Below are positions 1-10,544 of a DNA stretch of 64,000 bases, one piece after another. Positions within the stretch are counted from its first letter, which is position 1. The number at the start of each line of letters is the position of its first letter. This DNA comes from Larix kaempferi (lineage: Eukaryota > Streptophyta > Pinopsida > Pinales > Pinaceae): assembly GCA_027924585.1 (NCBI GenBank), contig BSBM01000763.1, positions 1,717,925 to 1,781,924 on the forward strand, in the 5' to 3' direction. The position numbers and the translations under genes are program-made. The notes below the pieces were generated by a model. It was given only the letters and a program-made list of their open reading frames with translations. It had not been told where the DNA came from and searched no databases.

Positions 1-2
1 CT

Positions 3-3000
3 GGCTCTGCAGCCAAGTGGTATATCGAGCAACCTCATGGGACCCATGCCACCTTTGCTTCCCTGGCCTCGACCTTCCTGCAGTTCTTCCAGTTGCCTGT
101 CCGCTATGACGCGGGCGTTGAGATCCTCCTATCTTGTAGACAAAACACGGCTACCCATATCACGGACCACATCCATGAGTGGCGTCGACGCCGTAGCTTA
201 TGCAAGATCAAACTTGACGACCGTATCTTCCTAGATTGGTTCCTCAAATCCCTTCTCCCGGTTATCGCTAAGGATGTGGCCTCAGAAAGACCCCAGTCTG
301 AAGAAGAAGCCATCCTTAAGGCTCAACAGTTCGACCTCATTTACGCCCAATCGGGTTACCTTTATACCATTATACCTGACGCCCCTCGCGGCGAGTCCTC
401 CCATCATGATGCGCCGGGGGCATCCCACGCTGCAGATGGTATCATTGGCCGTGTTTCTTCGCATCCCCAACCATTTTCTATAGCACGTCCTACCCTTGGC
501 CCCGACCTGTCGCGGGCTACTTCACAGTCTGGAGCAACCAACTCGTATGCTCCTATGACACATCACCATTCCCATGGACCCTCATGTCCACCTCAGTGCT
601 TCGAGTATGCGACTCCTGCTTATGCTCCTCCAGTCGCCCCTCAGCCTTACTACCATCAGCAGGCTGCCTCAGCTCCTGCGCCTTCACAAGCCCCACCAGC
701 TTATTATCCGCCACAGGCAGCCCCTGCGGCACATCCACAACCTGCTCCGCAGTCCTATCAGCAACCCCCTCAAGTTGCTGCACCTGCTCAGCCTCAACCT
801 ACATATCATCCTCCGCAGCCTGCTCCTGCACCTGCGCAACCTCAAAATCCACCTGCTGCCCAAGGGCAAGTTTACGCCCAACAGAACCCGCAGCAAAACC
901 AGAACAACCAACGTAACCAGGGCCAACAGAACCGCGGCAAGGGCCGTAATCGGGGAAACAACCAACCTGCAGACCAAGCTGGTCAACCGGCTAATCCCCC
1001 TGACAACAACAATGCGGCCCCCGCTAATCAAAACCCTGATCGCCCGCCCAAGCAGGCCAAAAACCCCAATCTGCGAACAAACCACCCTTGTTCTATTTGC
1101 GGAGTCTATGGACATTACACCCACGCTTTCCCACATTTAGAGCGAGCTCGGCAGCTCTGGGTTGACGAGGCCCATCGCCAAGGGCATGCGGCTCCCCAAG
1201 CACCGCCCAACCCCCCCCAACCTCAGCAACCCCCTTTGGTGCTGCAAAACCCCTTACCGACCCAAGGCGTAGTGAACACTCAGCCGTTGGCTCCCCATCA
1301 AGCCAATGCGGCCCAACAACAACAGATAACCTACGCTGCTCCTGATCAACCCATGTTTGACTCAGGTACCCACCACTTACTGATGATGTCATCCGCTGAC
1401 GTCAACCTCCAGACCCGTCGGAACCAATATGGCTCCACCTCTGAAGCCACTCCCACGGATAAACCTACTAACGCCCATCCCACCGATCAGGCGTTACGTA
1501 TACCTCCGCCTCCCATAGACGGCGCTGCGAAAGCACCTCGTTTCCCACTTCGCCGAATCAACAATAACCCTAACGCGCGCGCTGCGTCAAACTACAACAT
1601 CGTAGACGACCTAGCCCAATCTCCCGCAGCCATGTCTGCGTTAGAAGTCTTGAAGAACTGCCCTTCCCAGCGCAAGACTTTACTTTCCTCCATTGGGGGG
1701 ATTGACCCAACCGATTCACATTTGATGGCGTTTGATTTAGACCAGTCTGAACCACGCCTACCTTCCAGCTTAGCCTTCCAAGTTACAGTCTCCGTTAGGA
1801 ATCTTGTTATCCATCGGTGCATCATCGATGAGGGTGCCTCCACATGCGTTATGTCTACATTTGTATGGCAGAAGCTAGGATCCCCTCCTCTCCAGCAGTC
1901 CACCACTGCGTTACGCGCCTACGACGGTCGTTCGGCCCAGCCCCAAGGCCTTCTACCCAACGTTCCCGTCCAGTTAGGTGGTAAAACAGTCCTTATTGAC
2001 ATAGAGGTAATCAATGTCCAATTGGATTACAACCTTCTACTTGGCCGCAGCTACATGTATGCCATGCGGGCGGTTTCCTCTTCTGTCTTTCGCACCATGG
2101 TGTTCCCCCATGAAGGACGCGTGGTTAAGATTGACCAGCTCACCTACTATGATCCCAGTGCTCCGGCGGCACCGGAAAATGTTCTCCCCATGGTTGAACA
2201 ACCTGTTTCTCCTGCCACAACCTCGTTTGTTTCCTCTACGGGGCCTGGAGTCTACTCAGACGCGCCGATGACCTCCACCTTTCAATCCATTCCTCCGCCG
2301 TCATCTACGCCCGAAATGTCTGATTTATGTACCTTGTCCCACGACAACCTACCACCTAACACTCAACCACCCTTGTTGCCAAAACCACCACTGATACCTA
2401 GCCACATTGGTGTTACACCGATCCATACGATCCCCTTCCTAGTCCCTCCATCGGGAGTAGTAAGCGCCCCGGTCATGGCTACCCTTAGCCTCCCTGGGTT
2501 AACCTTGGGATTACCTGTATGGTATCTTTCGCCTCCCGTTCGCCCGCCGACACCCGATGTCGTCCTCCAGCCGGTGCAACCCATGGCTACTACTACTCAG
2601 CCACCTCCCGGTGTCTCTACCCCTTCGTCCTCCACGACACCTCCTCCTACTCCCAAACCCACTGGGGGCAGAGGTCCCCAACCTTACACTGCCGTACCAC
2701 CTCCAAAGACAGTCAAGAACCCTCCAGTGTTTCGTGCTCCTCCTAAATGCTCGCTGTGTGACGAGTTGGGCCATGCGACCCACCAATGCCCACAGTTACC
2801 CGCATTGCAGAAGCACATGCAAATGCTCGATGATGACCCCAACATCCCAACTGTCGAACTAAACCCTACTCCTAAGCCTAAAGATAAGTCCCTACGTACC
2901 AACCACTCCTGCGCCATCTGCGGTATTTACGGGCACTATTCACATCATTGTCCCGATCTCCCGGATTACAGAGCGGCTCTCTATGAGATGAACAATCTGG

Positions 3001-3719
3001 ATCTTGAGACGGCACCACCTACCATTGAGGAGATCTACCCCCCAGACTCTTCACCTTCTGGAGAGATTAATACCATCTATATGATTTCTTCCACCACTCC
3101 CCCCTCGTCAACCGATTTGACGACGCAAACTTTCCGTACTGATGAGGAGATTCTTGAGGCCCTCACCGCCCTAGATTATCCCTGGGATGATATGCATCAT
3201 CGTTCCTACTTCATCCCAGAAGCATCTTCCTCTAGCTCCGCTACCCAATACGCGGTTGAATCCAAAGACTTCCTCCCCACCAAGGTCGACTGGTTCAAGG
3301 ACCCTATTACTGCTCCTGATGCCTTCGAGGAGGGTAACATGGCCAACATCTCACCTGTCATCCAAGTTGATATCACTGCCCCAGGACGTGCCCCTGAACT
3401 CATTACTTTAGGAGCATTCTGCAGTAAACAAGAGATTGAGGACTACATAAACCTTTTCAGAGAATTCCGTGATGTCTTTGTCTGGTCCTATACCGCAGTG
3501 CCCGGTCTCGACCCTGCCATCATAGAGCACCACCTTGACACCTCTGAGTCAAGGGGCATAATAGTTTCCCTCGACCCTGGGATAGGGGGCATGATCAATC
3601 ATTTTGATCCTACCCCATCACATCTATCTCAGCACGTCAACGAACCCATTGTTCAAACCCACACATATGTGATCCATAATCACAAACCCCATGCACATAG
3701 CATGGGGGAAAGTCATTAA
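3..3719 (+). CDS. Gag-protease polyprotein of a Tat-like Ty3/gypsy element (E0), 5' end outside window
   Basis: The frame is open from base 3, so the true start lies upstream; no start in the window is convincing. Residues (counted from base 3) about 1-120 look like a retrotransposon gag (capsid) domain. About 200-350 is a Pro/Gln/Asn-rich linker. Three CCHC zinc-knuckle sites follow near residues 363, 916 and 970; the first reads CSICGVYGHYTHAF, with Phe for the last Cys. Residue 609 starts a retropepsin-like site reading IDEGAS, Glu replacing the usual Ser/Thr. Near residue 1150 the sequence RDVFVWSYTAVPGLDP matches the lead-in to RT in Tat/Ogre elements, but the frame then turns into unrelated sequence and stops, so RT, RNase H and integrase are missing. 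The product would bind RNA and form particles, with pol supplied in trans. The clade is inferred; the long open frame suggests recent activity or constraint. Confidence 0.85.
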   Translation, partial: GSAAKWYIEQPHGTHATFASLASTFLQFFQLPVRYDAGVEILLSCRQNTATHITDHIHEWRRRRSLCKIKLDDRIFLDWFLKSLLPVIAKDVASERPQSEEEAILKAQQFDLIYAQSGYLYTIIPDAPRGESSHHDAPGASHAADGIIGRVSSHPQPFSIARPTLGPDLSRATSQSGATNSYAPMTHHHSHGPSCPPQCFEYATPAYAPPVAPQPYYHQQAASAPAPSQAPPAYYPPQAAPAAHPQPAPQSYQQPPQVAAPAQPQPTYHPPQPAPAPAQPQNPPAAQGQVYAQQNPQQNQNNQRNQGQQNRGKGRNRGNNQPADQAGQPANPPDNNNAAPANQNPDRPPKQAKNPNLRTNHPCSICGVYGHYTHAFPHLERARQLWVDEAHRQGHAAPQAPPNPPQPQQPPLVLQNPLPTQGVVNTQPLAPHQANAAQQQQITYAAPDQPMFDSGTHHLLMMSSADVNLQTRRNQYGSTSEATPTDKPTNAHPTDQALRIPPPPIDGAAKAPRFPLRRINNNPNARAASNYNIVDDLAQSPAAMSALEVLKNCPSQRKTLLSSIGGIDPTDSHLMAFDLDQSEPRLPSSLAFQVTVSVRNLVIHRCIIDEGASTCVMSTFVWQKLGSPPLQQSTTALRAYDGRSAQPQGLLPNVPVQLGGKTVLIDIEVINVQLDYNLLLGRSYMYAMRAVSSSVFRTMVFPHEGRVVKIDQLTYYDPSAPAAPENVLPMVEQPVSPATTSFVSSTGPGVYSDAPMTSTFQSIPPPSSTPEMSDLCTLSHDNLPPNTQPPLLPKPPLIPSHIGVTPIHTIPFLVPPSGVVSAPVMATLSLPGLTLGLPVWYLSPPVRPPTPDVVLQPVQPMATTTQPPPGVSTPSSSTTPPPTPKPTGGRGPQPYTAVPPPKTVKNPPVFRAPPKCSLCDELGHATHQCPQLPALQKHMQMLDDDPNIPTVELNPTPKPKDKSLRTNHSCAICGIYGHYSHHCPDLPDYRAALYEMNNLDLETAPPTIEEIYPPDSSPSGEINTIYMISSTTPPSSTDLTTQTFRTDEEILEALTALDYPWDDMHHRSYFIPEASSSSSATQYAVESKDFLPTKVDWFKDPITAPDAFEEGNMANISPVIQVDITAPGRAPELITLGAFCSKQEIEDYINLFREFRDVFVWSYTAVPGLDPAIIEHHLDTSESRGIIVSLDPGIGGMINHFDPTPSHLSQHVNEPIVQTHTYVIHNHKPHAHSMGESH

Positions 3720-3920
3720 CCCTGCTCATTTTTTCACACTTGTGATCTCAACCATTTTTGAGGTCACATATCACTTGTAGATTTGATTTGATTTGATACA
3801 CCTAGTCTTATTCCCCCACGGGTCATCATTTCTCCCCACCACTGCATCTTTGGCTCGGTGGGCTCACCTTTGACCATTTCGGAGTCCTTATGACCTCCGT
3901 TTTTTGCACCATTTGCACTG

Positions 3921-4365
3921 TCGGATTCATATTTCCGTGCCCGTGATGATGCTTGAGATCATTTCTCGCTCTCACCAGGACCAATATCAACATTGTGTCC
4001 AGACACCACTAGTCGCCTTGGTTTGCGTGCCACATCGGCCGCTCTCTGTTTTTCACATGTTTTATATCATCGGATTCATTTTTCCGAGCTGGCGATGATG
4101 CTTGAGATCATTTCTCGCTCTCACCCCCCGATCTTTCGGGTATTTTTCCAAAACGCCCTCGTCGCCTCGGTGTGCGTGCCACATCGGCCGTTACCCGTTT
4201 TTGACATCCTTTATATCGTCGGATTCATTTTTTCGAGCTCGTGATGATGCTTGAGATCATTTCTCGCTCTCACTTGGTACAATTTCAACATTGTGTCCCG
4301 ACACCTTGCTGCCTCGGTTTACGTGCCACATCGGCCGCTATCGGATTGTTCCACTTTGTACATGA
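3921..4365 (+). repeat. 149-bp tandem repeat in E0 3' region
   Basis: Units begin with TCGGATTCAT at 3921, 4070 and 4219, an exact 149-bp spacing, with a shorter degenerate fourth start near 4341. Each unit contains TGATGCTTGAGATCATTTC followed by a variable part and then GTGCCACATCGGCCG. The copies have diverged by substitutions, so the array is not a recent artefact. Confidence 0.85.
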
Positions 4366-4821
4366 GCCCTTCACTCCCGTCATACTGCAAATGTCTCGTT
4401 ATTTTGCTACCCCGCAAGGAGGCCCATCAGTGTTCCTACCTACCCTCGTTCTTGGTCACCATTATTGATCCTTGATTGAACACTTCCTCCTTGCCTAGCC
4501 ATTTCCTTTGTTCGGTATAATTTTATCCCTTTTTCGGGCCGGACAAGTCCTTTACGAAAAAGGCACTGAGGGAGTTTCCGTTAAGCTCTTTTCTGACTCC
4601 TAAAAGAATGAAAAGATCGCCGAGCAATCTTGCTTCCTTTCATGCTCGTTAAAGTACCTGAAAGGGCGTCTATCTGGTATAAGTTTAACCCTTTTCCGGA
4701 CCTGGTAGACTAATTACGAAAAAGGAATACTCTAGTCACACCGGCTAGAAGAGTTCTTCATTGCATCCTTTTATGCTTCTTTGGGCCTTGGAGACTAAAT
4801 CTACGAAAAAGCAACCCCCTG

Positions 4822-5020
4822 GAGTCTTCTTACTTGCTTTCAGACTCTCTAAAATTGAAAGCAACCACGAGCATGAACTGTCCTAGGCTCGGAAAATCCA
4901 CACGACAGTACCATTCCATCATTTCAGAGTCTTCTTATTTTCTTTCAGACTCCTTAAAATTGAAAGCAACCACGAGCATGAACTGTCCTGGGCTCGTAAA
5001 ATCCACACGACAGTATCATT
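4822..5020 (+). repeat. 105-bp direct duplication in E0 3' region
   Basis: Two units start at 4822 and 4927. Both run from GAGTCTTCTTA or GAGTCTTCTTAT through AAAATTGAAAGCAACCACG to CACACGACAGTA, with a few substitutions between them. Confidence 0.85.
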
Positions 5021-5962
5021 TTACACAAACTTCTTCTAGTTCCTTAACCCATGAAGAAGTACCCTCCCATGCCTCCTGGCACTATGATCGATCATCTCGG
5101 CAGCACCCCCAATCAGGTCGCCTTTGTTCAGAGTATTCTACAGTCTCCGGCCATTGTACCCCAGCTTGAGTCTCCCTCAGCCAGTTAACCTTCCCAGATC
5201 CAATACAGCTATGATCCCTCTCCCCTTAGTCCGTTTCATATGCTGCCAGATCATTCCCATTATCATACTCTGAACAAAGGAAGTTTGAGTCCACCCACTC
5301 TACTTGCCCAGTTGTCCCTAAACACTTTGTCAATCCTGCCATCAGTACTATCACATTTCGATTGTTTACCTCGTGCTCCTGTCAAGGAAACATCATTGCC
5401 TTGATAGTTGCAGGTCTCCCTCTGTCGACGACAGCTCCTCTATTCCAGAGGATAGGCCCAGAGGTCCCTACGCCTTGGACTTATCACCATCCGTGGTAAG
5501 TGCCTACGGATCATTCTGAGAGGAGACATCATTGCCTCTCCGAGTGGTTGTTCCTCACATGCTCGACTTCAGCACCTTGATCGCATCGTTGAGGATCGCG
5601 TAGGATTATATCCCATCAATTTTTCGTCGAAGATCCCGGATTTCCCCCGACTCTAGCACATTGGTGAGTCACTTCGGAACACCCAGTTATATGTTCCCGT
5701 GGATGTCCGGGCTGCGTTGGCGATTGTATCCGGAAGCCATCCAGTTCTATGCTTCCTTGAGTACCCAGATCAGTTCCAGTTCAGTGTACCATGGAGAGTT
5801 TGACTCCAGTCACTATGATCCAGCAGCTCATCAGTTCCTTTGGTACCACACTCAGTAGCACTGTTGATTGTTCCAGTGCACCCGTTCTGCAGCTCACACA
5901 TGATCCGCTCAGCAGTATGTCCCAGATTTGTGTCCCCTCTGGACTCTTATGATGTACACAGT

Positions 5963-6200
5963 GGTCATGTATCTTACAGGTCCCCCTTATCGGGCCTCAC
6001 AGTTATGTTTATGTATCTTGATACGAGCATGGGTATGCCCGCCTCGTCCATATATTGAGATTACTCCTCAGTCAGTATTTGAGGTCATGTATATTTCAGG
6101 TCCCCATTTTTGGACCCCATTGTTATTGTTACATTCTGATACGAGCATGGGTATGCCCGCCTCGTCCATATGATTAGATGATTCCTCATCCATTATTGAG
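5963..6200 (+). repeat. About 119-bp duplication in E0 3' region
   Basis: The blocks starting with GGTCATGTAT at 5963 and 6083 both end in a well conserved stretch beginning GATACGAGCATGGGTATGCC, at 6020 and 6138. A third, shorter trace (GAGGTTATGTA) follows at about 6197. Confidence 0.75.
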
Positions 6201-6344
6201 GTTATGTACTTTTAGCTCTTGCAGTTGTTCGGGATCGTTGTTCCGGGCTTCAGTTTGTTTCTTCTCTTCTCTCCACATCCCAGGAAAACCATTCATGACT
6301 TATGATGTCCATCGGCCATACGATGAGCCCCTGACCTCGCACAT

Positions 6345-6356
6345 CAGGGGGCAATC
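6345..6356 (+). other. Polypurine tract of E0
   Basis: AGGGGGCAATC lies directly before TGTTAACACCC. A short G-rich tract next to a TG LTR start is the usual plus-strand priming site of a gypsy element. Confidence 0.6.
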
Positions 6357-6940
6357 TGTTAACACCCAAAAAGTGCTCACTACCTCATCTACCACATTAT
6401 ATGGCTCATTTGTCCATTTTCTTACCATATTTCCCTTAAAATCCCCAAAAATCCCATTAAAAAGCCTCCAAAAGGCCTAAAATGCCTCCAAAAGGCCATA
6501 AAACCCTCAAAATAGCCTAAAAAAGGCTAAAAAACCCCCCTTTTCCTCCAAAAATAGCAAAAATCCCCTAAAAAGGGAATAAAAATATAAAATAATGAGG
6601 AAAAGGAGGAAAAAACCCTATACAGCTGCACAAAACCATGTGTTTCCTAAAACCATGGTTCAGCACTCCACCACCAAAAAACTATAAATAGGTGATGGAG
6701 ATCCCTTATTCCATATCCACAATCACAAGCACCCTTACTCTGCCAAAATCTCTCTCGAAACCTTAGTTCACCTTTGAACTATTTTCACCTTGAGAGCCAC
6801 CTTTGGCCCATTCCCATCATTGGAGAAGGAGAAGGAGCATCTTGAAGCTTGGAGCATCCTCTTGGACACTGCTACTAAGGAGTCCATTCTCCTTAGTAGG
6901 TGCTCATTGGCACAAGCTAGGGGTAAAACCCTAGCTACAG
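6357..6940 (+). mobile_element. Start of the E0 3' LTR (truncated or joined to G1 LTR)
   Basis: The LTR start is set by TGTTAACACCC right after the polypurine tract. The first 250 bp contain a run of short A-rich/CC-rich repeats such as CCTCCAAAAGGCC, followed by a TATA box at 6681. The block ends at 6940, where sequence shared with the G1 LTRs begins at TGTGTAAAACCC. Possible ends are a CA at 6938-6939 (a complete LTR of about 583 bp) or a truncation by G1. The 5' LTR of E0 lies outside the window, so the length cannot be checked. Confidence 0.55.
6681..6690 (+). promoter_or_regulatory. TATA box in E0 LTR
   Basis: ACTATAAATA matches the plant TATA consensus and sits 325 bp into the LTR, a reasonable U3 position. 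No start site can be fixed from sequence alone. Confidence 0.5.
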
Positions 6941-8819
6941 TGTGTAAAACCCTTGATTAGTATGTGTCAAAATTAGTGATGTATGAATTGTCGTAACTTG
7001 AGTTTCAGTAACCTAATGGATTGTACCTTGCAAACTATGTTAAAACATGTGTTGGTAAATAAAAAGTTCCTTGATTATGATTGATGTATGTGAATTATTA
7101 CTTTTAGTGTACTTACGTGAGGAATGTAAGCAGTAGCTACGCTTACATAACTCGCCTACATATTATGAATTACATGAAATATTGTTGAGTAATAATGTCA
7201 ATTAGTGTCGCTTAATATTAATTACTGTCGTTTAGTAATTAACCATTGTTGATCAATGTTAATAATGTCGATTAAAGTTAACAATGATGATTAGGGTTAA
7301 TAGTGTTGATTAATGGTTAATTATTGTCCATTAATAATTAATTATTTTTGATTAATAAACAAAGCTATGGTTAACCTAGGTAGTGACTAATGCAATTGAT
7401 TAGGATACTTGATTAATTGTTAATGAGTTTAATTAGCCAAGACTAAGGGTTGAAATGTAATTATAAGGCTAAATAAGTTAATAGTAACTTGATCCCTTAG
7501 ATTAATTATGTGTTAATGATGTTAATTAATTTTAACAAGACTATGCTTATCTTTAGTAATGATTGTTAATTAGCTAATTACAAACTAAGGTGTAATTAAA
7601 ATGGAAATAGGTATATGAGTCGATTAAATCTTAGTGAATTTTATTTAATTAATATAATTACACATTGATAATGTTATGAATTACATTGATGGGATTATGG
7701 TTCATAATTGATAAATTGAATTAGTTAAATTTATAATTGGAGGGAATTAACATATTATAAACATTAGAAACCATTAAGTAAATGATTAGGTTAATAGTAG
7801 TTAATCAATTGACCATTACTGTTAATTAAATTAAATTAGTGAACCAACCGCAAATTTAAACTATATAATATTTTTGTAACATTTATTATTTATTAATTAA
7901 ATGGTCAAAAATGGAAATATGAGAAGGGAAATGTTTAAAACTATGAAATAAAATAAAAGGATTAAATTAATGATATTGGAAGTTACGGTTGGGAAGTGAC
8001 CCCCAACCAACACCTTTAATATTATTTTAATCATTAATAAAAGTCCAAGTTGAGGGCTCGAGGACTTACATGGTAGATGAATGGGTTGGATGAAATTTAT
8101 GAGGAAGATAGGGGTAGTAATGGGAAGAAGAGTCGGCAAACTTAGTATAAGATGGAGAAAGGGGGAAGAGGAAAGGGGGATCTTTACCTTAGGATTTTGG
8201 AGAAGTTTGAGAGAGCAGAATTGGGAGAGCAGAAAAGGAGAGTTCTAGTTGGAGTTTTTGGAAGGGATACAGCAGCTTGGGCTTGTACTCGGTTTGGGCT
8301 CGGGGGTCCAAAGGGGTACCTTTGGAGCTGGGTGGTCGGCGAGACCTCGCCAGTTGGCAGGGTGGCAAAACTGTTTTGGCTGGTTGAGTTTCAGAACTGT
8401 GGGGAAGGCTTTTTGCTGCAGGGAAAAGCAAGGAGAAACAACAAACGGGGACAACAACAAAGGGGGATCTGCAAGCTACCTACAGGTATTTTCCAGCAGG
8501 TATGTTTTATCATTCTACCTTGTAAAATTATGTAAAAATGTAAATTACAACAGTTTATATGTTGTGTTGTTTTATCTGCTACTCCTGCACAACAATAACT
8601 GGTTAGAGGTAGACATAATAGAATTATAGTTGTTCAATTTTGGTAAACGTAAACACTTTATTTATTATTTTTTTTTACAGCCAAAAACTAGTAATGAGGG
8701 TAGAAACTTAACAAAATAGGAACAGAAAACACAACAGAAACAAAACAGAAATTTTGAACAGAACTGAAATATCTGACTGTATATAAAAGTTAAAAGAGAC
8801 CCCAGTTGGGGGTCTTACA
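6941..8819 (+). mobile_element. G1 5' LTR (3' two-thirds of the long LTR)
   Basis: It begins TGTGTAAAACCC and ends GGGGGTCTTACA, and aligns with 36564-38441 and 51162-53027. It is AT-rich with many TTAATTA-type runs. Relative to the 3' copy it lacks the first 933 bp (35631-36563). Either the 5' LTR was truncated when joined to E0, or the true LTR is the 1.88-kb part. The terminal inverted match TGTAACACCCC / GGGGTCTTACA favours the longer LTR and therefore truncation here. A TATA-like CTATATAATA lies at 7861. Confidence 0.75.
8152..8535 (+). other. Short open frame plus intron-like signals inside the G1 LTR
   Basis: A 127-codon frame starts with ATG at 8152 and is kept at 37775-38158 in the 3' LTR. 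The third copy (52374) is frame-disrupted by single-base indels. Just before its end there is a donor-like CAGCAG/GTATGTTT near 8500, and a T-rich tract ending TTTTTACAG/CC near 8680. Together these could define an intron of about 180 bp in the transcribed LTR leader. The peptide has no domain I recognise and is probably not functional. Confidence 0.25.
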
Positions 8820-8821
8820 TA

Positions 8822-8838
8822 TGGTATCAAAGCCATGG
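8822..8838 (+). other. Primer binding site of G1 (tRNA-iMet type)
   Basis: TGGTATCAAAGCCATGG begins two bases after the LTR end. It differs at one base from the common plant tRNA-Met primer site TGGTATCAGAGCC. This shows that the LTR at 6941-8819 is a 5' LTR. Confidence 0.85.
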
Positions 8839-9871
8839 TTCCAAATATGGAACCAGAGGGCTCACTACATGGAATAAAACAGTAAATAGAAAAAAAAAAT
8901 GATGATTCCCGAGCAAGTAATTACTGCTGCTAAAAACGATGGCAAGTGAGCAAGTAATTACTGTGGCTGAAGCTTTAGACCTGCAAAGCAAAAGGGAAGA
9001 TTAATTACAAGTTAGTGAAAATTCGTCTAAGCATATAAGTTGCACAAATAAGGGAATCAATGTGAAATTACTACTATCTAGGTAGAAATACATTTATGAA
9101 AAAAAAACAAATTAGCGCAGACAATATTAACATATATGGAGAAAACTTATATATAGATATATATATATATATATAAATTTGTTTTATATAAATAAAAAAT
9201 TATGTATATGAACAAAAATTTGATTTAAATTTAAATTAAAACAAAAGAAAAAAACAAATTTTTGTTATATGAACAAAACGTATTTATGTATATTTTGTTT
9301 TAAATTTAAATTAAATTTAACTATATATATATATTACAAAACCCTAATACACATACATACGAAATATAAAAAAAAAACGAGCAGGAAATTCACAACAGAG
9401 ATTTTTAACATCATATATAAATAATAGGTAAGTTATATATATAACTATATGTGTAACAAAAGAGATTTTAACATCATATATAAATAAGAGGTAAGTTATA
9501 TATATATATTTATAATTATATGTATAACTAAAGAGATTTTTTTTGACAAACGTGTTTTTATATATATGGAAAAATTGTATATATATGTAAATTTTTTTTA
9601 TATAATATAACAAAAACAATATACATATACTTTACATTCCGAAAAATATAAACAAAAGAAAGTTAAAAAAAAAACTATAAGGCATATATATATTATATGC
9701 ACACGAGATTTTTATTTTTATTTTTAATTATAAAATGGAAAAAAATAAATAAATAAATATAAATATAAAATTTCTAAAACAATACAAACAATAACAAAAG
9801 AAATATATATATATAAAATAATAATAATAACAAAAAAATAATAATAATAATAACAAAAAAAAAAAACCGAA

Positions 9872-10170
9872 ACCCTACGGGCTCGCGCCAGGGCGCAGCC
9901 CGTAGGGCACCCACAGGGCGTAGCCCCAGGGCGCGGCCCGCAGGCGCAGCCCCAGGGCTCGGCCCACAGGGCGCAGCCCCAGGGCACGGCTCGAAGGCGC
10001 AGCCCACAGGGCGTGGCCGCAGCCCGTAGGGAGCTGGGCGCATCCCGACCAGCATGGCCGTGAGCCTGCGGCCTAGGCGCAGCCCGGCCAGCGGCCATGA
10101 ACCTGCGGCCTGGGCGTAGCCCGGCCGGCACGGCCGTGAGCTAGCAACCCCATAAGAGGCGCGGCCATGG
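9872..10170 (+). repeat. GC-rich degenerate minisatellite
   Basis: About 300 bp of very GC-rich sequence is built from imperfect units of roughly 22-27 bp, recognisable by GGCGCAGCCC, CCCAGGGC and CACAGGGCG. It is flanked on both sides by strongly AT-rich DNA. Both strands are open over much of it in more than one frame, as expected for a short-period repeat, so I do not call a protein. Confidence 0.7.
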
Positions 10171-10544
10171 AAGTCAAAAAAAAATAAAAATAAACAGACA
10201 GAAAATATAATAACCAAAAAACATTAGCACAAAAAATACAGATATCTTGTGAAACTGAAGCGAAAAGGAAGGGTTAGCTATACCTCCAACCATTGCAGTT
10301 GCAGAGCTTGCTCACCATGACCGAGAGCTGAGCTAGCTGGTGGTGGTGGTGGAGTTGTAGAGCTCACTGGCGGCCGCTCTCGAAAAATCCATAGAGGAAA
10401 TGAGGCCGAGGGGGAAGGGTATGCCCTTTTAAGGGTTGATTGAATATTTTATTGGTTTAAATTGCATGTCGGCCGCATGGCCACATGCAACCCAGCGTAG
10501 AGGGAATCCTAGGGTTTGACTAGGTAAGCCATAGGTAAGGGTTT

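Larger units (their letters stand above)
3720..6356 (+). other. Noncoding 3' region of E0
   Basis: There is no recognisable coding region between the gag-protease stop and the putative 3' LTR. The stretch holds three separate sets of tandem or near-tandem repeats, listed separately, plus a recurring short element TACGAAAAAG at about 4554, 4714 and 4802. Tat and Ogre elements are known to carry long 3' untranslated regions with variable satellite-like arrays, which fits here. Open frames in this interval are short and overlap the repeats, so I do not call genes. Confidence 0.7.

Noticed and set aside
4834-5169. 111-codon frame in the E0 3' region
   Set aside because: It spans the 105-bp duplication and shows repeated peptide sequence with no start context or family match.
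9724-10217. Long open frames on the minus strand through the GC-rich island
   Set aside because: They overlap in more than one frame and come from short-period repeats with Ala/Arg/Pro/Gly bias and no domain; low-complexity translation, not genes.
10200-10530. A possible host promoter or solo LTR on the minus strand
   Set aside because: Composition and motifs are suggestive, but there is no TATA with support, no LTR ends and no target duplication; left unassigned.
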